Assembly (NCBI RefSeq): GCF_008124525.1
Contig: NZ_VNHJ01000007.1
Coordinates: forward strand, 143,592 to 207,591
DNA from: Oceanicella actignis
GTDB lineage: Bacteria; Pseudomonadota; Alphaproteobacteria; Rhodobacterales; Rhodobacteraceae
Direction: 5' to 3'
DNA length: 64,000 nucleotides
In this document: one piece after another, positions 52,154-64,000 of the stretch
How the letters are laid out: each line of letters opens with the position of its first letter
Numbering within the stretch: the first letter of the stretch is position 1
Made by a program: the position numbers and the translations under genes
Notes under the pieces: generated by a model
Seen by the model: only the letters and a program-made list of their open reading frames with translations
What the model was told of the DNA's origin: nothing
The model's database searches: none

Positions 52154-53176
52154 TCAGACCTGGTCGAGCCCGGCGCGCAGGCAGTCATGCACGTGCAGCA
52201 GCCCCAGCGGCCGGCGCCCCTGCGCGGGATCGACCACGAACAGCGCCGTGACCTTGCGCTGGTTCATCAGCGCCAGCGCCTCCTGCGCAAGGCGGTCGGG
52301 GGCGATGGTGGCGGGCGCGCGGGTGGCCACCTGCCCGGCGACGCGCGCCAGAAGCCCTTCCATGTTGCGCCGCAGGTCGCCGTCCGAGATCACCCCGACA
52401 AGGTCGCCCGCCGCATCCACCACGCCGGCGACGCCGAAGCCGCGGCGCGTGATCTCGAGCAGCGTGTCCGTCATGGGCGCGTCCTCGGCCACCAGCGGCA
52501 GCTCGTCCTCGGGATGCATCAGGTCGCGCACATGCACCAGCTGCGCGCCAAGCTTGCCGCCCGGATGGAACAGGCGGAAATGCTCGGCCGTGAAGCGGCG
52601 CCGCTTCATCAGCGCCACCGCCAGCGCATCCCCCAGCGCCATGGTCAGCGTCGTCGAGGTGGTGGGCGCCATGCCCACCGAGCACGCCTCGGGCGCGCGC
52701 GGCAGCACCAGCGCGATGTCGGCCGCGCGCAGAAGCGGGCTTTCGGGCCGGCTGGCCACGCCGATCAGCGGAATGCCGAAGCGGCGGGTATGCGCGATGA
52801 CGTCGGCCAGCTCGGGCGTGCCGCCGGAATTGGACAGCACCAGCGCCACGTCCTGGCGCGTCAGCATGCCCAGATCGCCATGGCTGGCCTCGGCCGGATG
52901 CAGGAACTGCGCCGGCGTGCCCGTCGAGGCCAGGGTGGCGGCGATCTTGCGCGCCACATGGCCCGACTTGCCCATGCCCGAGACCACGATGCGCCCCTTG
53001 CAGTCGATCATGGCCTGCACCGCGTCGGCGAAGCTGTCGCCCAGCGCGCCCTCGAGCTGGGCCAACGCCTGCGCCTCGATTCGCAGCACCTCGCGCCCGG
53101 CGGCGATGTCGGCCGCGCGCTGGGCGGCGGGGTCGGCGGGCCGGGCGCGGCCGGCTTCGATCAGGGCGTCGATCAC
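52154..53176 (-). CDS. kdsD: KpsF/GutQ-family arabinose 5-phosphate isomerase
   Basis: 340 residues. N-terminal SIS sugar-isomerase domain (about 40-200: RIVVSGMGKSGHVARKIAAT, then LVLSNSGGTPEL and the catalytic-His region HLDLG-type SHGDLGML) followed by two CBS domains (from about 215). It interconverts ribulose 5-phosphate and arabinose 5-phosphate, the first step to Kdo for LPS. The start is GTG 53176; GAGAGGA lies just upstream. Four bases separate its stop from lptC, so Kdo and LPS transport genes are one operon. Confidence 0.9.
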   Translation of the reverse strand: MIDALIEAGRARPADPAAQRAADIAAGREVLRIEAQALAQLEGALGDSFADAVQAMIDCKGRIVVSGMGKSGHVARKIAATLASTGTPAQFLHPAEASHGDLGMLTRQDVALVLSNSGGTPELADVIAHTRRFGIPLIGVASRPESPLLRAADIALVLPRAPEACSVGMAPTTSTTLTMALGDALAVALMKRRRFTAEHFRLFHPGGKLGAQLVHVRDLMHPEDELPLVAEDAPMTDTLLEITRRGFGVAGVVDAAGDLVGVISDGDLRRNMEGLLARVAGQVATRAPATIAPDRLAQEALALMNQRKVTALFVVDPAQGRRPLGLLHVHDCLRAGLDQV

Positions 53177-53280
53177 TGGTTCCTCTCCCGCGGTCGCGGC
53201 CGGAGCGCCCGGCCGTGGCGTTCAGATCAGATAGGCCTTCGCGCCGCCCGCCGCCAGCCCGGCGGCCCGAACGGCGCGGA

Positions 53281-53892
53281 TCAATGGGCGAAGATGTCCT
53301 CTTCCGGCCAGCCCTCGAGGTCCAGAAGGGCCCGGTCGGGCAGGAACTCGAAGCACGCGGCCGCGAGGCGCGCGCGCCCCTCGCGCTCGAGCATGCGCTC
53401 GAGCTCGGCCTTGAGCCGGTGCAGGTGCAGCACGTCCGACGCGGCGTAGTCGAGCTGGGCGCGCGTCAGCTCGGCCGCGCCCCAGTCCGAGCTTTGCTGC
53501 TGCTTCGAGATGTCCACCCCGATCAGCTCCTGGCACAGGTTCCGCAGCCCGTGGCGGTCGGTGTAGGTGCGCACCAGCTTCGAGGCGATCTTGGTGCACC
53601 AGACGGGCCGCGCCACCACGCCGAAGCGATGCGCCAGCACGGCGATGTCGAAGCGGCCGAAATGGAACAGCTTGAGCGTTCCCGGATCGGCCAGCATGGC
53701 GGTCAGGTTCGGCGCCTCGTAGCTGTCGGGCGGGATCTGGATCACATGCGCGTCGCCGTCCCCGGCCGAAAGCTGCACCACGCACAGCCGGTCGCGATGG
53801 GGGTTGAGGCCCATCGTCTCGGTGTCGATGGCCACGACCGGGCCCAGATGCAGCCCGTCGGGAAGGTCGCCGATGTGGTGATGAACCGTCAT
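53281..53892 (-). CDS. ribonuclease D-type 3'-5' exonuclease
   Basis: 203 residues, a single DEDDy exonuclease domain without the HRDC domains of E. coli RNase D, as is usual in alphaproteobacteria. Motif Exo I is VVAIDTETMGLNPHRDRLCV (Asp-x-Glu about 22-24), Exo II is LKLFHFGRFDIAVLAH, and Exo III is YAASDVLHLHRL with the motif tyrosine. It trims structured RNA, including tRNA precursors. ATG 53892 has AGGAG directly upstream. It lies next to tRNA-Leu on the same strand, with kdsD downstream. Confidence 0.88.
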   Translation of the reverse strand: MTVHHHIGDLPDGLHLGPVVAIDTETMGLNPHRDRLCVVQLSAGDGDAHVIQIPPDSYEAPNLTAMLADPGTLKLFHFGRFDIAVLAHRFGVVARPVWCTKIASKLVRTYTDRHGLRNLCQELIGVDISKQQQSSDWGAAELTRAQLDYAASDVLHLHRLKAELERMLEREGRARLAAACFEFLPDRALLDLEGWPEEDIFAH

Positions 53893-53953
53893 GCTCTCCT
53901 CGCTGATGGGCCGCGGCTCTTGCGCCGTCCGGCCTTCGGCCGCGGGAGAGATA

Positions 53954-54040
53954 TGGTGCCCAGGAGAAGACTCGAACTTCCACGTCCTTTCGGACACTAG
54001 CACCTGAAGCTAGCGCGTCTACCAATTCCGCCACCTGGGC
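53954..54040 (-). tRNA. tRNA-Leu(CAG)
   Basis: On the minus strand the 87-base sequence begins GCCCAGGTGGCGGAATTGGT and ends CCTGGGCACCA, with CCA encoded in the DNA. The seven-base acceptor stem GCCCAGG pairs with CCTGGGC. The anticodon arm CTAGC-TTCAGGT-GCTAG gives anticodon CAG. The long variable arm (GTGTCCGAAAGGACGT) and the TTCGAGT T-arm confirm a class II leucine tRNA. Discriminator A. Confidence 0.97.
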
Positions 54041-54450
54041 AGGTGTCGCTCGGTGAGCGGGCTTCTAGGAGAGTCGGCGCGCCGTGTCAACGCCCCTTTC
54101 GCCGATTTTTTCGCCAAGCCAATCACGGCCCGGCGCCGCCCGCCCCGCGCCCGGGCCGAAGGCGGGCCGGAGCCGCGAAATGGACCGCGGGAGGGCCGCG
54201 CCCCGCCCCCGCGCGGCGCGGAACGTTGCGGCGCGCGCGAACGATGCGGCGCGCGCGTCGGTCGCCCCCGCCGCCGCGCAGCGCCTCGCCGACCGGCCGC
54301 GACGCGGGGCCATCCGGCCGCCGGACCCGCCGGCGGGGCGCCGCCGCATGGGGCGCGGCAAGCGCGGACGATTCCCGCGCGCCCGGCGTCGCCGCCGCCC
54401 CCCGCCCCACGCGGCGGGGCGCGGATGGGCGGGAATCGGGCGCAAATCAC
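54041..54450. other. very G+C-rich gene-free interval
   Basis: About 550 bases between tRNA-Leu and the NDUFA9-like gene, with G+C so high that all six frames stay open. None of the frames has a ribosome-binding site or any recognisable motif, so I call no gene. The right 100 bases become A+T-richer and hold the promoter at 54451. No other feature seen. Confidence 0.55.
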
Positions 54451-54479
54451 TTGTTCCGCGCCGCGCCAGCGCATAATCA
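54451..54479 (+). promoter_or_regulatory. probable promoter of the NDUFA9-like gene
   Basis: TTGTTC (54451-54456), 17 bases, TAATCA (54474-54479); CATAAT two bases earlier is an alternative -10. It lies in the first A+T-rich patch after the G+C-rich interval, ~115 bases before ATG 54592. Confidence 0.4.
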
Positions 54480-54591
54480 GGGCGCGAGTTCGACCGCGGC
54501 CGCGCAGCCGCGGCGCGCCCCGGCCCGCCGCGCCCGCCGCACGCGTTCAGAGAACCGGCCGCCGGCCGGCCCGCGCAAGTGAGAGGCAGAC

Positions 54592-55593
54592 ATGACGAAG
54601 ACGGCTCCCATCGTCACCATCTTCGGCGGCTCCGGCTTCATCGGCCGCTACGTCGTCCAGCGCATGGCGCGCCGCGGCTGGCGCGTGCGCGTGGCGGTGC
54701 GCCGCCCCAACGAGGCCCTCTTCACCCAGACCTACGGCGATGTCGGGCAGGTCGTGCCCATCCAGGCCAACATCCGCGACGACGCCTCGACGCGCGCGGC
54801 GATCCGCGGCGCGGACGCGGTGATCAACTGCGTGGGCATCCTGTTCGCCGAACCGCGCCAGGGCTTCGACGACGTGCATGTGGCGGGCGCCGAGCGCGTC
54901 GCGCGAATCGCGGCCGAAGAGGGCGCGCGCACGCTGGTCCACGTCTCGGCCATCGGCGCCGACCCCGAATCGGACAGCGACTATGCGCGCTCGAAGGGGC
55001 TGGGCGAGGCGGCGGTGCGCAAGGCCTTCCCGGGCGCGACCATTCTTCGGCCCTCGGTGGTGTTCGGCCCCGAGGACCAGTTCTTCAACCGCTTCGCGGC
55101 CATGGCGCGCATCTCGCCGGTCTTGCCGATCGTGGGCGGGCGCACGCGGCTGCAGCCGGTCTATGTCAACGACGTGGCCGAGGCCGCCGCGCGCTGCGCC
55201 GCCGGCGAGGCCGCGCCGGGGACCTACGAGCTGGGCGGCCCCGACATCCGCACCTTCCGCGAGCTGATGGAGCTGATGCTGCGCATCATCCGCCGCCGCC
55301 GCCTGATCGTGGACGTGCCGCTTGCGCTGGCGCGGCTGATGGCGCGCACGCTGTCGGCGGTCGAGACGATCACCTTCGGGCTTGTCCCCAACCGCGTGCT
55401 GACGCTGGACCAGATCCGGCAGCTGTCGCGCGACAACGTCGCCGCGCCCGACGCGCCGGGCCTTGCGGCGCTGGGCATCGCGCCGACGGCGCTCGAGGCC
55501 GAACTCGAGGCCTATCTCTACGTCTATCGTCCCTACGGCCAGTATGCGCGCGTGACCGAGCAGGCGCGGCGCCTGCGCCACCTGCGCGGCTGA
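54592..55593 (+). CDS. complex I NDUFA9-family NAD(P)-binding protein
   Basis: 333 residues, atypical SDR. The nucleotide loop IVTIFGGSGFIGRYVVQRMA (about 7-26) is followed by DADVINCVGILF-type sequence (GADAVINCVGIL, about 78) and LVHVSAIGADPES (about 118). ARSKGLGEAAVRKAFPGATI and LRPSVVFGPEDQFFNRFA match bacterial NDUFA9/complex I 39-kDa homologues. The C-terminal ~90 residues are hydrophobic-basic. It may be a complex I assembly or structural factor, or act on lipids. AGAGG precedes ATG 54592. Ends before a terminator shared with uppP. Confidence 0.87.
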   Translation: MTKTAPIVTIFGGSGFIGRYVVQRMARRGWRVRVAVRRPNEALFTQTYGDVGQVVPIQANIRDDASTRAAIRGADAVINCVGILFAEPRQGFDDVHVAGAERVARIAAEEGARTLVHVSAIGADPESDSDYARSKGLGEAAVRKAFPGATILRPSVVFGPEDQFFNRFAAMARISPVLPIVGGRTRLQPVYVNDVAEAAARCAAGEAAPGTYELGGPDIRTFRELMELMLRIIRRRRLIVDVPLALARLMARTLSAVETITFGLVPNRVLTLDQIRQLSRDNVAAPDAPGLAALGIAPTALEAELEAYLYVYRPYGQYARVTEQARRLRHLRG

Positions 55594-55628
55594 CCCGCCG
55601 CGCGCCGGGCCGTTTCGGCGGCCGCAAG

Positions 55629-55663
55629 GGCCGGGGCCGTCCGGGCGGACGCCCCGGCCTTTT
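55629..55663 (+). terminator. intrinsic terminator after the NDUFA9-like gene
   Basis: GGCCGGGGC (55629-55637), bulged C, GTCC, loop GGGC, GGAC, GCCCCGGCC (55651-55659), followed by TTTT. Rho-independent terminator for the plus strand; on the minus strand only CTT follows, so it may also weakly end uppP. Confidence 0.8.
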
Positions 55664-55696
55664 CGCGGCCTTTTCGCGCCCCCTCGCGCCCGCCCT

Positions 55697-56500
55697 TCAG
55701 GCGTAGACGTAGATCATCAGCGCCGCGCCCAGGGCGAAGCGGTAAAGGACGAAGGGCGTCATGCTCCAGCTGCGCAGCATGCGCATCATCGCCCACAGCG
55801 CCAGCAGCGCCGCCGCAAAGGACAGCCCCGCGCCGATCGCCGCATCCAACCCGAGCCCGGAGTCGCCCGAGCGCGCCAGATCCCGCGCCGTCAGCGCGCC
55901 GGCGGCGATGATGGTGGGCGCCGACATCAGCAGCGACAGCCGCGCCGAATCGGTGCGCTCGTAGCCCAGCCATCGCGCCGCCGTCATCGTCACGCCCGAG
56001 CGCGACACCCCCGGAACCAGCGCCAGCGCCTGCGCCGCGCCCATCAGCGCCGCGTCGCGCCAGCTCCACTCGCGCCAGCCGCGGCGGCGCGGGGCGTAGC
56101 GATCCGCCGCCCACAGCAGCGCGCCGAAAACGATCGTCGTCCAGGCGATGACCTCGACCGAGCGCATGGCCTCGTCGGCGCCGCTCAGCTTCACGGCCAG
56201 CCCCGCCGCGACCACCGGAAGGGTGGACAGCGCCAGCAGCAGCGCCAGCCGCGCCTGCGCCGTGCCGAAACGGCCCCGCAGCACATGCGCCGCGCCGACG
56301 AAAGCCTCGGCGAACTCGGCGCGGAAATAGATCAGCACCGCCGCCAGCGTGCCCACGTGAACGGACACGTCCACCGCCAGGCCCTGATCGGCCTCGCCCG
56401 TCAGCGCCGGAAACAGGATCAGATGCGCCGAGGACGAGATGGGCAGGAACTCGGTGATTCCCTGTATGATCGACAGCAGGATCAGGTCCAGAAACGGCAT
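55697..56500 (-). CDS. uppP: undecaprenyl-diphosphatase UppP/BacA
   Basis: 267 residues with seven or eight membrane helices. The signature GITEFLPISSSAHLIL is at the N-terminus (about 14-29), and PGVSRSGVTMTAARWLGY (about 160-177) is the second conserved block with the phosphatase residues. It recycles undecaprenyl diphosphate to the monophosphate, the carrier for peptidoglycan and LPS precursors, and confers bacitracin resistance when abundant. ATG 56500 has AAAGG seven bases upstream; an in-frame ATG at 56590 would add a basic N-terminus and was rejected. Convergent with the NDUFA9-like gene. Confidence 0.94.
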   Translation of the reverse strand: MPFLDLILLSIIQGITEFLPISSSAHLILFPALTGEADQGLAVDVSVHVGTLAAVLIYFRAEFAEAFVGAAHVLRGRFGTAQARLALLLALSTLPVVAAGLAVKLSGADEAMRSVEVIAWTTIVFGALLWAADRYAPRRRGWREWSWRDAALMGAAQALALVPGVSRSGVTMTAARWLGYERTDSARLSLLMSAPTIIAAGALTARDLARSGDSGLGLDAAIGAGLSFAAALLALWAMMRMLRSWSMTPFVLYRFALGAALMIYVYA

Positions 56501-56590
56501 CGGGCGGCCTTTCGCGCGGATGAGGGACGACGCGCGATGTAAACCGCGCCGGGCGCGCCGCCGCAAGCGCCAAGGCCGACGGCAAATCAT

Positions 56591-56682
56591 AGGTCAGCCA
56601 TTATGCCATTTCCCGACCCGCGGCGGCGCAACGCCGCGCCGCCCTCGCGACGGGGATCGCACTTTACGTCAGCAATAATGAC
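56591..56682. repeat. paired GTCAGC-NAN-NATG motifs upstream of gltD
   Basis: GTCAGCCATTATG (from 56593) and GTCAGCAATAATG (from 56668) are related 13-base words 75 bases apart in the A+T-rich part of the 277-base uppP-gltD gap. The second forms GTCA-N7-TGAC with the bases that follow it. Possible operator pair for the glutamate synthase genes. Confidence 0.5.
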
Positions 56683-56711
56683 TTTTCAGGGCGCCGCACT
56701 TGCGCTAAAAG
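56683..56711 (+). promoter_or_regulatory. probable promoter of gltD-gltB
   Basis: TTTTCA (56683-56688), 17 bases, TAAAAG (56706-56711), about 65 bases before ATG 56778. The paired GTCAGC motifs lie just upstream. Confidence 0.4.
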
Positions 56712-56777
56712 ACCCCGCAGCCGCGCAGCCGACCGCCGCGGCCACCCCGCGACGCACAGCCAGGGAGGGCGAACGAC

Positions 56778-58229
56778 ATGGCCGAGAAGATGCTCAAATT
56801 CGTGGACGTCCCGCGCGCCATGCCGGAAAAACGCCCGCCCGAAGAGCGCCGCCGCGATTTCCACGAGATCTACCGCGAGTTCGCCGACGCCAAGGCCGCC
56901 GAGCAGGCCGCGCGCTGCTCGCAATGCGGCGTGCCCTTCTGCCAGGCGCATTGCCCGCTGCACAACAACATCCCCGACTGGCTCAAGATGACCGCCGAAG
57001 GCCGCCTGCAGGAGGCCTACGAGCTGGCGCAGCTGACCAACACCTTCCCCGAGATCTGCGGCCGCATCTGCCCCCAGGACCGCCTTTGCGAGGGCAACTG
57101 CGTGATCGAGCAGTCGGGCCACGGCACCGTCACCATCGGCGCGATCGAGAAATACATCACCGACGAGGCCTGGGAGCGCGGCTGGGTGCGCCCCATCGCC
57201 CCCGCCGCCGAGCGCGCGGGCAGCGTCGGCGTGATCGGCGCCGGCCCCGGCGGGCTGGCCGCGGCCGACTCGCTGCGCCGCATGGGCTTTCAGGTGACGG
57301 TCTACGACCGCTACGACCGGCCCGGCGGGCTGATGACCTACGGCATCCCCGGCTTCAAGCTGGAGAAGGACGTGGTCATGCGCCGCATCGCCCAGCTCGA
57401 ACAGGGCGGGGTGCGCTTCGTGCGCAACTGCAACGTCGGCGGCGACGGCCCCGACGATCTGTCCTTCGCCCAGATCCGCGAGCGTCACGACGCCGTGCTG
57501 ATCGCCACCGGCGTCTACAAGGCGCGCGACATCGGCGGCCCCGGCGCGGGCCTGCCCGGCATCGTGCCGGCGCTCGAATATCTGACCGCCGCCAACCGCA
57601 AGTCCTTCGGCGACGAGGTTCCGGCCTTCGACTCGGGCGAGCTGAACGCCGCCGGCAAGGCCGTGGTGGTGATCGGCGGCGGCGACACGGCCATGGACTG
57701 CGTGCGCACCGCCATCCGCCAGGGCGCGAAATCGGTCAAGTGCCTCTACCGCCGCGACCGCGCCAACATGCCCGGCTCGATGCGCGAGGTCGCCAACGCC
57801 GAGGAAGAGGGCGTCGAATTCGTCTGGCAGACCGCGCCCAAGGGCTTCGTCGGCGACGAGCGCGTGCGCGGCGTGCGCGTGATCCGCATGCGCCTGGGCG
57901 ACCCCGACGTCAGCGGCCGCCGCGCCCCCGAAGAGATCCCCGGCTCCGAGTTCACCGAACCGGCCGACCTGGTGATCAAGGCGCTGGGCTTCGAGCCCGA
58001 GGACCTGCCGGCCCTGTGGAACGAGCCCGCGCTCGAGGTCACGCGCTGGGGCACCATCCGCGCCGACCACCGCACCCATCGCACGGCCATGCCGGGCGTC
58101 TGGGCCGTGGGCGACATCGTGCGCGGCGCCAGCCTGGTGGTGTGGGCCATCCGCGACGGCCGCGAGGCCGCCGAGGCCATCGCCGCCGAGCTGGAAGCCG
58201 CCGAGCGCCGCCCGGCCGCCGCCGAATGA
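56778..58229 (+). CDS. gltD: glutamate synthase (NADPH) small subunit
   Basis: 483 residues. N-terminal 4Fe-4S-binding region: Cys47, Cys50, Cys55 and Cys59 in AARCSQCGVPFCQAHCP and the second set CGRICPQDRLCEGNC. The FAD loop VGVIGAGPGGLAAADSLRRM (about 152) and the NADPH loop VVVIGGGDTAMDCVRTA (about 295) follow, ending in DIVRGASLVVWAIRDGREAA. It oxidises NADPH and passes electrons to the large subunit. GGAGG lies nine bases before ATG 56778. The order gltD-gltB is the reverse of E. coli gltBD. Confidence 0.95.
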   Translation: MAEKMLKFVDVPRAMPEKRPPEERRRDFHEIYREFADAKAAEQAARCSQCGVPFCQAHCPLHNNIPDWLKMTAEGRLQEAYELAQLTNTFPEICGRICPQDRLCEGNCVIEQSGHGTVTIGAIEKYITDEAWERGWVRPIAPAAERAGSVGVIGAGPGGLAAADSLRRMGFQVTVYDRYDRPGGLMTYGIPGFKLEKDVVMRRIAQLEQGGVRFVRNCNVGGDGPDDLSFAQIRERHDAVLIATGVYKARDIGGPGAGLPGIVPALEYLTAANRKSFGDEVPAFDSGELNAAGKAVVVIGGGDTAMDCVRTAIRQGAKSVKCLYRRDRANMPGSMREVANAEEEGVEFVWQTAPKGFVGDERVRGVRVIRMRLGDPDVSGRRAPEEIPGSEFTEPADLVIKALGFEPEDLPALWNEPALEVTRWGTIRADHRTHRTAMPGVWAVGDIVRGASLVVWAIRDGREAAEAIAAELEAAERRPAAAE

Positions 58230-58341
58230 GCCGCGCGGCGCCCGCCGCGGCGCCGCGCTTCGCACTCGCCACGCCATGCGCCGCCGCGCGCGCCCGACAT
58301 GCCGCGCCGCCGCCGCGCACCCGCCGCAGGGGACCAAGACC

Positions 58342-62886
<4,545 letters not shown>

Positions 62887-62903
62887 CGCGGCGCGCGCGC
62901 CCC

Positions 62904-63581
62904 ATGCGGCGCGCGGCGCGGCTGGCCGGGCGCGTCCTGGCCAGCCTTGCGGCGGCGGCGACGCTTTGGGTCCTGGCCTATCGCTTCGTCGACCCGCCGA
63001 CCACGCCGCTCATCGAGGCCGAGCGCGCGCGCCTGGGCGCGGTGCGCCGCGCGCCGGTGCGCCTGTCGACGCTGCCGCCCCATGTGCCGCTGGCCTTTCT
63101 GGCGGCCGAGGACGCGCGCTTTTGCGACCATTGGGGCATCGACTGGACGGCCGTTCGCGCGGCGTGGCGCGACAACGCCCGGGGCGGGCGGCTGCGCGGG
63201 GGCTCGACCATCACGCAGCAGACGGCCAAGAACGCCTTCCTTTGGCCCGCGCGCAGCTGGGCGCGCAAGGCGCTCGAAGCGGGCTTCGCGCTGCTGATCG
63301 AGCCCCTGTGGCCCAAGCGGCGCATTCTCGAGGTCTATCTGAACATCGCCGAAACGGGCCCGGGCCTGTTCGGGATCGAAGCGGCGGCGCAGGCCTGGTT
63401 CGGCCGCCCGGCGGCGCGCCTGACGCCGCGCCAGGCGGCGCTGATCGCCGCCGCCCTGCCCGCCCCCAGGGACCGCGACCCGACGCGCCCGTCGCCCTTC
63501 ATGCAACGCCGCGCAGCCGCCATCGCCGCGGGCGCGGCCGACCTGGCGCAGACGGGCTGCGGCGCCTGCGCCCTGCCCTGA
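62904..63581 (+). CDS. mtgA: monofunctional peptidoglycan transglycosylase MtgA
   Basis: 225 residues. One N-terminal membrane helix (RLAGRVLASLAAAATLWVLA, about 6-25) and a GT51 transglycosylase domain. The catalytic glutamate is in FLAAEDARFCDHWGIDW (about 67-83), and the second motif is LRGGSTITQQTAKNAFLWPA (about 99-118). It polymerises lipid II into glycan strands outside the inner membrane. No Shine-Dalgarno sequence is visible before ATG 62904, but it begins 18 bases after gltB. The C-terminus has a CGAC pair that is not part of the family core. Confidence 0.9.
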   Translation: MRRAARLAGRVLASLAAAATLWVLAYRFVDPPTTPLIEAERARLGAVRRAPVRLSTLPPHVPLAFLAAEDARFCDHWGIDWTAVRAAWRDNARGGRLRGGSTITQQTAKNAFLWPARSWARKALEAGFALLIEPLWPKRRILEVYLNIAETGPGLFGIEAAAQAWFGRPAARLTPRQAALIAAALPAPRDRDPTRPSPFMQRRAAAIAAGAADLAQTGCGACALP

Positions 63582-63670
63582 CCGGTGCCCCGCCCATCCG
63601 CCCCGCCCGCAAGGACGCCGCCCGCGCGCCGGCGATGGGGCGAAGGATGGCTCATACCAACGTGCACGGA

Positions 63671-64000
63671 TCAGGACCCATGCGCCCAGTCGCGCATGCC
63701 GATCGTCATGATGCGCCACGGCTGGTCCACGAGCTTGTTCCATGCTTGGCAGCACAGAGCGACGATGTCGTCGTAGTCTCGAAAGACCCGGTTCGAGAGC
63801 CAGTTGTCGCGCATGAACTGCCAGACGTTCTCGACTGGGTTCAGTTCTGGCGACCGAGGCGGCAACGGCAGCAGCGTCACGTTGTCCGGCACGACCAGGT
63901 CTCGCGACATGTGCCAGCCCGCCTGATCAAGGATCACGACGGCATGGGCGCCTGGGTCGACGGCCCGGCTGATCTCGGCGAGGTGCAGGCTCATGGCATG
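63671..64000 (-). mobile_element. IS630-family insertion sequence (3' end only)
   Basis: The last 330 bases are the transposase end of an IS630-type element; the rest lies beyond the right edge. Composition turns distinctly A+T-richer here than in mtgA. The left boundary must lie between 63582 and 63670; CATACCAACGTGCAC near 63654 may be the terminal inverted repeat, and the expected TA target duplication cannot be verified without the other end. Confidence 0.75.
63671..64000 (-). CDS. IS630-family DDE transposase (C-terminal part)
   Basis: The 109 residues visible in this window are the second half of the catalytic domain. The second DDE aspartate is in AVVILDQAGWHMSRDL, and the catalytic glutamate is in SPELNPVENVWQFM, both standard for IS630/Tc1-like transposases. 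The frame is open through the right edge, so the N-terminal helix-turn-helix and first aspartate lie outside. The 3' end is intact (stop at 63671). No frameshift or stop is visible in the part seen, so the copy could be active. Confidence 0.85.
   Translation of the reverse strand, partial: HAMSLHLAEISRAVDPGAHAVVILDQAGWHMSRDLVVPDNVTLLPLPPRSPELNPVENVWQFMRDNWLSNRVFRDYDDIVALCCQAWNKLVDQPWRIMTIGMRDWAHGS

Noticed and set aside
54043..54595. Several overlapping 90-180 codon frames between tRNA-Leu and the NDUFA9-like gene
   Set aside because: All six frames are open because of extreme G+C. None has a ribosome-binding site, motif or non-random composition.

Overview
The window is one contiguous stretch of very G+C-rich chromosome from an alphaproteobacterium, most likely a member of the Rhodobacterales (Rhodobacteraceae-like). 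The evidence is the gene content and order: a split atp operon with atpI-atpB-atpE-b'-b; a TrcR/DUF1013 regulator; Hsp20 followed by DUF1150; lptC-lptA-lptB-rpoN-hpf-ptsN; ccmC-ccmD-ccmG; methylsuccinyl-CoA dehydrogenase of the ethylmalonyl-CoA pathway; and several TRAP/oxoprolinase-type catabolic genes. The DNA is almost entirely coding. The extreme G+C makes long open frames appear on the antisense strand, and these were disregarded. No prophage, CRISPR array, rRNA or plasmid functions are visible. The only mobile DNA is the end of an IS630-type element at the right edge.

Layout, left to right. 1-3.7 kb: a truncated K+ channel, an AMP-forming acyl-CoA synthetase, a divergent SDR that lacks its catalytic lysine, and a YecR-like lipoprotein. 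3.9-13.3 kb: trcR and an RNase T2 gene leaving a shared symmetrical promoter, a quinone oxidoreductase, rlmN, an IalB-like protein, a ReAV-type asparaginase, a degenerate Hpt-like protein, and an overlapping three-gene unit (HAD dehalogenase, alpha/beta hydrolase, threonine dehydratase-like enzyme). 13.3-13.6 kb: a gene-free, strongly structured interval ending in a near-perfect intrinsic terminator, a candidate non-coding RNA. 13.7-20.4 kb: a dimethylglycine-dehydrogenase-like enzyme, a CDF metal exporter and the ATP synthase F0 operon. 20.4-23.2 kb: dapA-smpB-GNAT-AhpD-like operon. 23.5-33.1 kb: a flavin reductase with a MarR-like tail, a TRAP transporter with an SDR, a DjlA-like co-chaperone, and a fused hydantoinase/5-oxoprolinase.

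33.1-43.9 kb: a small membrane protein, an MscS channel, an alpha/beta hydrolase, a class III aminotransferase, a GntR regulator with a palindromic operator, and an agmatinase (together probably agmatine/putrescine catabolism), then yciB, ccmC-ccmD-ccmG, gamma-glutamyltransferase and a TauE/SafE permease. 44.1-53.9 kb: mcd, a META-domain lipoprotein, a heat-shock Hsp20 unit with a sigma-32-type promoter, and the envelope/regulatory cluster kdsD-lptC-lptA-lptB-rpoN-hpf-ptsN with an RNase D. 53.9-64 kb: tRNA-Leu(CAG), an NDUFA9-like protein, uppP, gltD-gltB, mtgA and the IS630 end.

A promoter pattern recurs: a TTG/TTT-type -35 box, exactly 17 bases, and a TANNNN -10 box. It is found ahead of at least nine genes, and one example (yciB) predicts a leaderless mRNA. 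These assignments were made by eye, and the fixed spacing was partly used to find them. All functional assignments rest on motifs, lengths and neighbourhood read directly from the sequence; no database search was run.
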